Shown: piece after piece, positions 56,045-64,000 of the stretch | Layout: each line of letters opens with the position of its first letter | How positions within the stretch are numbered: the first letter of the stretch is position 1 | NCBI GenBank assembly: GCA_029204045.2 | Contig: CM055077.1 | Coordinates: forward strand, 6,525,221 to 6,589,220 | Source of the DNA: Tillandsia leiboldiana | Taxonomy: Eukaryota; Streptophyta; Magnoliopsida; Poales; Bromeliaceae | Length of the DNA: 64,000 nt | Direction of reading: 5' to 3' | Position numbers and translations under genes: made by a program | Notes under the pieces: model-generated | What the model was told of the DNA's origin: nothing | The model's input: only the letters and a program-made list of their open reading frames with translations | Databases searched by the model: none

Positions 56045-56235
56045 TTTATAAACTTTCAAAAGTATAAGTCCAAATATACTTGTGATTTTTTTACCATTGA
56101 ATTTTTATTGAGATCCGTGCTATCGTACTTTCTCCTTTTCTCTCCTTAGTTGATTTTACAATAGCACAAATCTCAATGCAAATTCTATGGTAAAAAAAAT
56201 TACAAGTATATTTAGCCTTATACTTTTAAAAGTAT
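55976..56235. mobile_element. (TA)n(GA)n plus AGAGCTTATA-type MITE, copy 4
   Basis: The TA tract (55976-56011) runs into GA (56012-56038). Then TAGAGTTTATAAACTTTCAA begins a MITE whose inverted right arm ends near 56235 (TATACTTTTAAAAGTA). Confidence 0.6.
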
Positions 56236-56455
56236 CTAGTCATTAGTACTTATAGGTTTTTAGCCCTTGAATTAAAGAATGTGTGATTACGATAATGATG
56301 GACCCCTTGGGTTAAGTGATTGGTTGGTAGAATAGAATGATCTAGAAGATGAAATTAGTCAAAAAAGTAAATCTAACGATAAAAAACTTACAAGCATTAA
56401 TTGCTTGGTACTTGTACAAGTATAGTAGTCGGACTATATATATATATATATATAT

Positions 56456-56533
<78 letters not shown>

Positions 56534-56559
56534 AGAGAGAGAGGGAGAGAGAGAGTAGG
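56236..56559. mobile_element. CCGGACTAT-type MITE (diverged) and (TA)n(GA)n
   Basis: A copy ends AAGTATAGTAGTCGGACTAT near 56438 and is followed by TA (to 56530) and GA (to about 56556). Its left end at about 56236 is eroded. Confidence 0.5.
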
Positions 56560-57085
56560 ACTTGTGTGCTATTAAGAATACGGAGCCCTCTGTGCTCCTA
56601 AACCGTTTTCGATGATAGAACTTCCGAATTAATAATCGACTCTGTTAAACTTGATCTAACATATTTGAAGTATTTAGAAAATAAATTTTGTGATTTTTTG
56701 TTATCATTAACCTAGTGATTTAAAGTGTTCAAAATTAATATTTTTAATGGTTGATGTGTGTCGTTTACATATTTAATGGTGTAGAAGTACTTAAATCAAA
56801 TAAAATTTTGATGGAGAAATCTTTATACTATTTATAGCAAGATCAATATATCTGATCGAAAATTTTAGTGTTATATATAACTTTTTATAATTTTTTTATT
56901 TTTAGTTATCCATTTTTACCCATTTCTATCACTAGGTAAATGATAATGAAAAATTATAAAATTTATTTTTTGATACTTTAAATATACTTAATCAAGTCTA
57001 ACAGAGCCATTTGTCGATTCGAAAATTCCATCATCGAAAACGGCTTAGCAGCACAAAGGTTTTCGTGCTCCTAATAGCACACCAA
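56560..57085. mobile_element. GTGTGCTATTA-type palindromic MITE
   Basis: TTGTGTGCTATTAAGAATACGG at the left pairs with the inverted CGTGCTCCTAATAGCACACC at the right. The arms extend over CCGTTTTCGATGATAGAACTT and its inverted partner near 57030. The whole 525-bp unit is a foldback. The left half of a relative lies at 57490-57860. Confidence 0.6.
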
Positions 57086-57102
57086 TATATATATATATAT
57101 AT

Positions 57103-57480
<378 letters not shown>

Positions 57481-57489
57481 GCTTGGCTA

Positions 57490-57862
57490 GAATACTATTA
57501 GTAGCAAACGAGCTCCGTTGTCACCCATTTGTTTTTTATGATGGAGCTTCCAAAACGATGATCGGCATCGTTAAATGATTTAGACCATTTAAACTATTTA
57601 GAAATTAAATTTCAAACTTTTTCGATATTTTTTTTTATCCATCAAGTAGACACAAAAATGAACGGCTGAAAATAAATATTTTTCAAAAAGTAATGATAGA
57701 AGTCTTGTAATCAAGATCAAGAGTATAGATCTTATTTTAAATAATTAAAGAATTTTTTAATAAAAAATTAATTAATTTGGATCTCTTTACACCGTTAAAT
57801 GAGCAAAAGACTCATATCTATCATTAAAATTATAAATTTTGCAATCTTTTAATCATTAGGTC
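57490..57862. mobile_element. Half copy of the GTGTGCTATTA-type MITE
   Basis: It resembles the left half of 56560-57085 (ATGATGGAGCTTCC, GATCGGCATCGTTAAA). It is cut off where the integrase fragment starts. Confidence 0.45.
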
Positions 57863-58385
57863 GGCGCGACCTTGAGTTCCAAGTTATAAATAATGTTGAC
57901 TGCATAGAGCAGGCAGAAGAGCTACGTGGACCAGCATTGGCGCGACATTGAGTTCCAAGTTGGTGACCATGTGCTGCTCAAAGTGTCTCCAACTAGGGGA
58001 ATTAAGCGGTTCGGACTGCGAAACAAGCTTAGTCCACGATTCGTGGGACCATTCGAGATTCTAGAGCACATCGGTCCAGTGGCATATTGGTTAGCTCTTC
58101 CTCTGAGTCTCGCCCGTGTGCACAATATTTTCCACGTCTCCATGCTCTGAAAGTACATTCCAGATCCTTTCCACATGATTAGCCCCACGACTATCTAGCT
58201 TCAAGAGGACTTAAGCTATGATGAAGCTCCGAAACGGATCTTGGCACATGATGAAAAGCAGCTGCAGAATAGGACGATCCCCTAAGTGAAGGTTTAGTGG
58301 GAGAACCATGAGAAGCGCGAAGCCACTTGGGAGCGAGAGTGCGACATGTAGGAGCACTATCCTCACTTATTCAATTATTGATTGT
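57863..58385 (+). pseudogene. Ty3/gypsy integrase C-terminal fragment
   Basis: The frame encodes the integrase tail with EFQVGDHVLLKVSP, KRFGLRNKLSPRFVGPFEIL and RVHNIFHVSML. In-frame stops follow where the chromodomain should continue; recognisable pieces are QEDLSYDEAP, NRTIP and NHEKREATWE. The zinc and catalytic domains are absent. A 28-bp stretch (GGCGCGACCTTGAGTTCCAA and on) is partly duplicated at 57863 and 57939. It is related to the integrase at 5501 but clearly diverged, so it comes from a different, older element. Confidence 0.8.
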
Positions 58386-59061
58386 ATTTAAGTTTTGGGG
58401 ATGAAACTTTTTATAAGGAGTCAGCGATGCAATAACACAGGAGCAATAACAGAGGATTTTAAACTCTAGAATTTGAAATAAATTTGATTTCTTAAGATTT
58501 TTAATTCGAAAAATTTAAATTTCTTAGGGAATTCTCGAAGAAATGACTAACGTAACCTAACAAGATCCAAACTCGACGAAATAAAATCGCTATCTGAATG
58601 GTCTCGTCAAGCTAAACGACGTAGTGAAGTCTGATTTCAAATTCGACAAACTGAAACCACGGCAAAATGCTAAAAATGCTATTTTTATAATGTTTTTTTT
58701 TTGCAAAAGTGTCCATATTTTATGCGCTGAATCACGCAAAATCGCACATGGAGGGGTCTCTATACATAATTCATTCAGCGAGGGACACATGTAAAAATAT
58801 CAGGAAAAAATGGACCAAAATGCAATTTTTCCACCTCTGTATAATAGTGTATCGGAAACCCTAGCCGCACGAAACCCTAGCACCCCTCAGCCTCCAGCGC
58901 CTCCCCCTGCTCCTTTGCCTTCTTCCCCAAGCACTGCCGCCGCCAAACCTCGTCGGAAAAGAAGCTACAATCTTGCTTCTTGATAGATCTCGGGTTTGGA
59001 AGGATAAGGGAGCACCACCTTGGATAGCATTGCACCCAGACCTCTCTGCGTCCTCCATCAT
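58386..59061 (+). mobile_element. LTR remnant following the integrase fragment
   Basis: Position after the integrase tail implies a 3' LTR. Words such as GTCCATATTTTATGCGCTGAAT resemble 2030-2060 of the 1391 element. The exact start is not clear, and the right part is cut by the next LTR at 59062. Confidence 0.45.
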
Positions 59062-59993
59062 TGTCACGCCCTGGGGTCGAAACTGCGACCCGAGCTCGCC
59101 AACAGATCTGCCACCTATACGAAAAACCCCGCATAGGCGAAGCGTCCAACCTGCAAAGATAAAACTACAGCTAAACAGGTATCAGAGCTATAAAGAAAAT
59201 TGTTGTAAAACTAAAATCCAACCACTGTACAACTGGAAATAATGATACAATCTCCATCTCCCAAATATGATCATATACAAAATCCTCTAATACAACAACC
59301 CCGAACTCAATAGGGAGGTAACTAAAAATAATACATCAGTGTACAAGCTCTCAGTACAAGTCAAATCCTCACAATACAATAATCTCTCAAAAGTGAAAAA
59401 AATAAAACTAATCTACTGACTGTACTACAAATCTCCAATGTGTGGGTACAGCTACTCTCCAAATACAGGTAGGGATCTAGCTCGCGACTCCCTCGCCTCG
59501 AACAGCAACAGCAGAATCAGCAACACCCGCAAGTGACTCTGCAAAACAAATGAGAGGAAAGAAAAATGAAGGGGAGAACTCCCAACGGGTGTGAGAACTA
59601 CACCAACAGGTAGTTCTCAGTGTGTACCGCCACCAGGCCCGACGGTCTGCCCACTAAGTCTACTAGAGGCATAAAGTAACCAATGCTGTACTATAAAGAA
59701 AGGCTGGAAGAAATAACTCTACAGCTACTATGCCTCTATCTAAAATGCTCAAGGGGTGATACAAATGAAGAGAGATGCAACCAGCACACAAGGTGCTCAA
59801 TCGACCCAATCGAACTAACTGCCTTATAGGGTTCAGTCAAGCCTGCGCCTACCTACTGCCAGTACATCCACGGAGGATTGGACTTACGTAGGGCGTCCGT
59901 GACTGCCAAAACTGGCCCAGCCAGAAGGACTGCGTCCGTGACTGCCTAAAAAAGGCCCAGCCAGAGGGACAGCATCGACAAGTCGCGATACGA
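59062..59993 (-). mobile_element. 4.1-kb-type LTR, 3' 930 bp only
   Basis: It begins (plus strand) TGTCACGCCCTGGGGTCG, the inverted end of the LTR at 11449. It keeps the same order up to the CGACAAGTCGCGATA word at about 59993, where similarity stops. It is a truncated copy. Confidence 0.7.
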
Positions 59994-60960
59994 ACCAACA
60001 GAAATTATCTTCAATATCAAATAATATATTTCATACACCTAATCTATATCATAACCAACTTAATCGGTTAATTAAATTTAACTCAATCTAAATTCAAAAG
60101 AATGTATAAATCTGTAAAAGATGGTACTGATAATATTTTATAATAATATACCACACTATTTATTTTATACTAAGAAAATGATTTACATCTTTTCCTTCTT
60201 CTTCTTCTTCTTCTTCCACTTCTTTTTTTTACTTTTTATATGTTCTTGGTATAGTCAGCTCTATTACCAACCTCACTAATAAGTATGTCAGCAAAATCCT
60301 CACTCCAATTAGAAATTTGGAGATATAAGATTTAGAGTAAAAAAATTGTGGCTTTACAATTTTTAAAGTTCAATTTTTTGACACTTCTGAAATTCGCCAT
60401 ATTGAATATCCATATTCATTTTCAATAGGAATAATATTTTATCCGTGACATTTTGAGATAAGTTTAATTACTATAGATTTCGATGCAACAAAAATTTCTA
60501 AGCAAGAAGTTAATGGACCAATTGTTACAATTCTAGCTAGAATGGTAGTCCGAACCTTTAAAGGTAGGTTTGCCAGTTACAACTTTTTTAAATCATTTAA
60601 CTATAAAATAGCAACATAGAATGACATTAATTGATGCTTTTTGTTGTGCAAATTTTAGATAAGATGTATTTATCGACATATTCGACTTCAAAATTTATCT
60701 TAACTTGAAAACCCTAAAGTCTTAGAATTTTTTAATAGGTTTCCACTCTAAACATACAAATTTATATTAGTTTTCATTCCTTTGGTAGATACTCTAATTT
60801 ATATGTACATTGTTATGACCAGGTTGCAGTCAACACTTCAACCAATAAAACAAATCACTATGGTACAACAAAATGCTATCAATCTTCGAGAAGAAATGTA
60901 AATAAATAGAAAAAGAATTTATGAAATATTAAGCATTGACCAATCTGATGTTTAGGTGAG
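59994..60960 (+). other. AT-rich DNA, possible decayed upstream RPA1 exons
   Basis: A (CTT)n run lies at about 60200-60222. Near 60490-60600 a stretch could translate as ISKQEVNGPIVTILARM, plausible for an OB-fold region, but stops are frequent. Assignment to the RPA1-like gene downstream is tentative. Confidence 0.3.
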
Positions 60961-60976
60961 CAACATATTTTAAAAA

Positions 60977-61150
60977 GAGGAATGCTAGATGTACACCGCC
61001 AAGGGGGTGTACATCCTACACCCCCACCCATTTAAGGGTGGAGATGGCTTTTAGGGGTCACCTCAAGTGACCCCTCATCACACCCCCACCCTTAGATGGG
61101 TGGGGGTGTGAGATGTACACCCCCTTGGGGGTGTACATTTATACATTCCC
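60977..61150. mobile_element. Modular hairpin MITE, copy 8
   Basis: It is flanked by a perfect 9-bp duplication TTTTAAAAA (60968..60976 and 61151..61159). The ends are more diverged (GAGGAATGCTAGATG...TACATTCCC), but the central CACTTGAGG/CCTCAAGTGACC palindrome is kept. It sits in what would be an intron of the RPA1-like gene. Confidence 0.78.
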
Positions 61151-61228
61151 TTTTAAAAAACACTTTAATTTCTCTTTTATTTTTCCAATAGAAATTCTTT
61201 CTTTCATCTCCTTTTTCTTATTCAATAG

Positions 61229-61887
61229 GATACGAAGTTCACTTGTGAGGCTACACTGATAGACATAGATACATCATATGGCTGATTGTATAAGGCTTGT
61301 CATAATTGTAAGTCAGCAATAAAGACGTATAATGATACTTTTTGGTGTGCACATTGTGGAAAGAACGATCAATCTCTTATACGATGGTGAATATTCAAAT
61401 ATACATGAATTTATGAAACCTTGAATGATTATAGTTTTAACCTGTTAATTTAATTGATTGTTAATATTTTCTTCACTATTGTCTATACAAGGTACAAGTT
61501 AAACACTGCAGTCAAAGATGATACTGATGTTGCAAGTTTTACGGTATTTGGAAGAGTAGCACAAGATTTGATTTATGTTCCAGTACAAAATCTTGCTATG
61601 GCAGTTAATTCTGCCAGATCCGCCTTACCTCCACAAGTAAAGCTATTCTTGGTCAAAAGCATATTTTTAAAATTTTTCATGCCTAACAAAGATTTAGTGC
61701 GAGCGTCTCTTTTTCAAAGTTAGCAGAACTTTTATCCTAAACTCTGATGTAAAAGGCAAAGGTGAGCTTGGAAAGAGTATGCTTATCAACCGTGAGAAAC
61801 AGGTTCAGTTATCCCCAACAAGAAAACAAATTCACAAAGGATTATTTGAAGAAACATTTCCAACTCCCAAAAAAATCTTCAAGGTAT
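61229..61887 (+). pseudogene. RPA1-like (replication protein A large subunit) C-terminal OB fold, decayed
   Basis: An exon at 61229-61386 encodes KFTCEATLIDIDTS, then a TGA at 61283-61285 where the family has Trp (TGG to TGA). LYKACHNCKS and WCAHCGKNDQ follow, the CxxC...CxxC zinc ribbon of the RPA70 C-terminal domain. After a GT-AG intron, an exon from 61492 gives WYKLNTAVKDDTDVASFTVF and GRVAQDLIYV, the typical OB-fold strands. A further piece near 61750-61887 reads KGELGKSM and GLFEETFPTPKK. Intact RPA1 binds single-stranded DNA. Plant Helitrons often carry RPA1-like genes, and a Helitron-like end lies 490 bp downstream. Confidence 0.7.
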
Positions 61888-62339
61888 GACAACTTTATAA
61901 TTCCCTTATCACTTCAGTAGTATACATACTTTTTGGGTTTTAATATTTATATATATGTAATAATTACAGCCCTACAATTTATGCCGAAAATTTAGATATA
62001 ATTCCATTGGCAAAAAGACAATGCCTAAGATAATTACAATTTAATTTTTCTCTTAGATTTAAAAGAAATGCATTAAATATTCTTCTTTACTTTTATTCTT
62101 TCCTTAATTAGTTGAGGTTTTTTTTTTCCACAGTTTCTCTGAAGATGCTCAACTAAGTAAAGAGAAATAATGAATAACCATATTGTACCTAGACTTTTAA
62201 CTTTATGCAAGATTTCTTGCCGAATAATTTCATTATAATCAAATCTCAAACTATGTAATTTACTTAGACTTCTGAATTTGTGCTATTTTTTTATTTTATT
62301 CTCTCTTTATTTATTTTTAAATATAAAACAACTATAAAA

Positions 62340-62374
62340 ATTTCCTCCGGGGAAGCGCGGGTTCTTTTTACTAG
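62340..62374 (+). mobile_element. Candidate Helitron 3' terminus
   Basis: TTTCCTCCGGGGAAGCGCGG, then GTTCTTTTTACTAG followed by T, has the plant Helitron layout: a GC-rich hairpin remnant, about ten bases, then CTAG at an A/T target. The stem pairs poorly and no 5' TC end was identified, so only one border is proposed. Confidence 0.55.
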
Positions 62375-63285
62375 TATTATTTGATTTGCATGTTAGCACT
62401 CAAAATGTGTAGACATATGGTTAGTTAACTAGGTGCTTCAAAAATAATATATGTGTTTACTGTATGGACCCTTCTCATTCCCTAGGTTTTACCAATTTTA
62501 CTATTTAGAATACCATAGATAGAATAGAAATAGTATTTACTAATTACTTTTGAGCCATACTATTTCATCTCCCTCGACTAAACCTAAGATATTTAAAGAC
62601 TAAAAGTTATGCAATAAACACTATTTTTCTACTATTGATTGTATTCTAGCTTCGCTCATTAACGAATCTCAATGCTAACATACAAAGCTAACTTCTTTAT
62701 AAAAAAAATCATGCCCGTAAAATTAGCTCGTTGGGTTAGAAAATTATTACCTTGGGACTAAATATTAATATCTTAAATTATTTTTTTATTTCAAAATGTT
62801 GTTTTTACTGTGCCAAGTTGAGAATAGTATAAAGATATTACTTCTTATATATTTAGTAGGGCAGTGAAGATATTTACTGTTGTTCCCCCTCTATTTATAA
62901 ACCAAACAATGTAGAAGTATGCAATATAGGCCTCAAAGGCTCGACCCCTATATTAGAAAATTATTGTGGAAGTATTAAGACATTTTTCAACTCACCACAT
63001 CAAAATGATTTTTATAACTAATTAATTCAAAATTGAGAATTAGTATATTTGTGACGCCCCACTTTCCAGAGAGTCATCCATTCTAAAACTGCTCTACTTT
63101 TAGCACGCTTAATCCTTTTAACCACTTGGACCTAACCACCGTCTAAAATGCTATAAAATACTGTAACCGAATTAAGAAACTCACAAACAACTGGCAATAT
63201 ATGACTCGCCACACTGGCCTTAGTCAATATTGTGGAAAGCACCCATAACAATTGTCAGCCAAGGATCTGTACTCTACCCGCTATA
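62375..63285. other. AT-rich DNA without recognised genes
   Basis: A TGTGACGCCCCACTTTCC stretch at 63051 resembles an inverted LTR end, but no partner is seen. Nothing else is supported. Confidence 0.4.
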
Positions 63286-64000
63286 TGTGGTGTCTCGATA
63301 TCCCGTGTGTCTTGACTGTGTGGTCAGCGATGAGAAAATATCTATTTTTAGTGTATCGAGTGTGTTGTGCGTCAAACGGATGCCAAAAACGGACCCAGCG
63401 CGCGAAAATAGTGAAAAATAGCTATTTTCGGACAAAATGGGCTTAACGAGCTCAATTTGAAGTGGGCCGGTCCACGGCCCACTTGCGCGTGCACCGGGAC
63501 CAGCGAAGAAGCGGGGAGGGACGCGTGGCGCCTTCTAGTTGGTCCGGCGGCGGCGCAGGACACGGCGCAATCCGCGCCGCGTGCACCCCGCCGTGGACCG
63601 CGCTAGGCTACGTGGAGCGCGTCGATTGGCGGGCGTCAACCACCGCGAGGACGCGGGGATCACGGGGCTCGGGCGTGGGACACGCGGCGGCATCTGGCAG
63701 ATTCGGGCGCTGAGCGAGAGCCGGGTGGATGGACGCCACGTGTCCAGGCGCGGGTACTGTGACTTTCGGGCGCCCGGATTACCCCTCCGGATCCGAAAGC
63801 CCTCTTTTTGGGTTTTTTTGCTATAAATAGCCCCTCTTGGGCAGCATTTGAGAGGTTTTTGGAAATCTTTTTTAGGCCTACTTCGACAGAGTGATTCCTC
63901 TACGACTCCTCTTCGCGATTTGGCATCCCGGAGGATTTTTAGACGTCGTTTCCTCTTTTTCCTCCCGACTCCGTGAGCTTCGACGCTTCTTCGATACCGT
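63286..64000 (+). mobile_element. 4.1-kb-type LTR, 5' part, runs off the edge
   Basis: It starts TGTGGTGTCTCGATATCCC and matches, in order, the minus copy ending at 29026 (CGGATGCCAAAAACGGA, GGGCCG, a GC-rich block, TATAAATAG near 63822). The GC-rich frames across it are compositional. Confidence 0.65.

Noticed and set aside
61454..61723. Stand-alone 89-codon gene
   Set aside because: It is one exon of the RPA1-like OB fold; its first codons are intron sequence before the acceptor at 61491.

Overview
The window looks like a stretch of nuclear genome from a flowering plant. Two spliced genes have plant-specific domain layouts: a CAD1-type MACPF protein and an E2F-partner DP protein. Almost everything else is transposon-derived, including chromovirus-type Ty3 LTR elements with tRNA-iMet primer sites and several MITE families. 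The very GC-rich first exon of the MACPF gene in an AT-rich background hints at a non-grass monocot such as a bromeliad, but I cannot prove the species. No complete rRNA, tRNA, bacterial operon or CRISPR array was seen.

Layout. 1-18833 is one old minus-strand LTR that has been invaded repeatedly, with four levels of nesting. The outer LTR (418..18833) holds a second LTR (1391..17902, target duplication CAGCA). That one holds a 12.1-kb Ty3 element (2744..14840, duplication TAGNG, 2.7-kb LTRs, PBS). The Ty3 gag gene is split by a further 4.1-kb LTR (7332..11449, duplication GTAGR). The Ty3 element lacks protease, reverse transcriptase and RNase H: its gag is fused in frame to an integrase that keeps all catalytic residues.

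18834-29300 is AT-rich DNA with TIR elements, a modular hairpin MITE family bounded by 9-bp duplications, a large foldback element, and broken copies of the 4.1-kb LTR. 29295-32230 is a tandem repeat array split by a decayed PIF/Harbinger transposon.

33900-42310 is the MACPF gene (plus strand, seven exons, 614 codons). Its introns contain a Tourist-like MITE, a hAT-like element carrying a long (TA)n tract, and a GC-rich TIR-like element. 43440-45700 and 53690-57860 are mosaics of MITEs welded to (TA)n and (GA)n microsatellites. 47950-53650 is the DP gene (minus strand, about nine coding exons), again with a Tourist-like MITE in an intron.

57863-64000 returns to retroelement debris: an integrase C-terminal fragment, LTR pieces, a decayed RPA1-like gene that probably belongs to a Helitron whose 3' end is at 62374, and another copy of the 4.1-kb LTR running off the right edge.

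The two host genes are unrelated in function: one is an immune or cell-death MACPF protein, the other a cell-cycle transcription factor subunit. They are convergent neighbours about 5.7 kb apart, with transposon-rich DNA between them.
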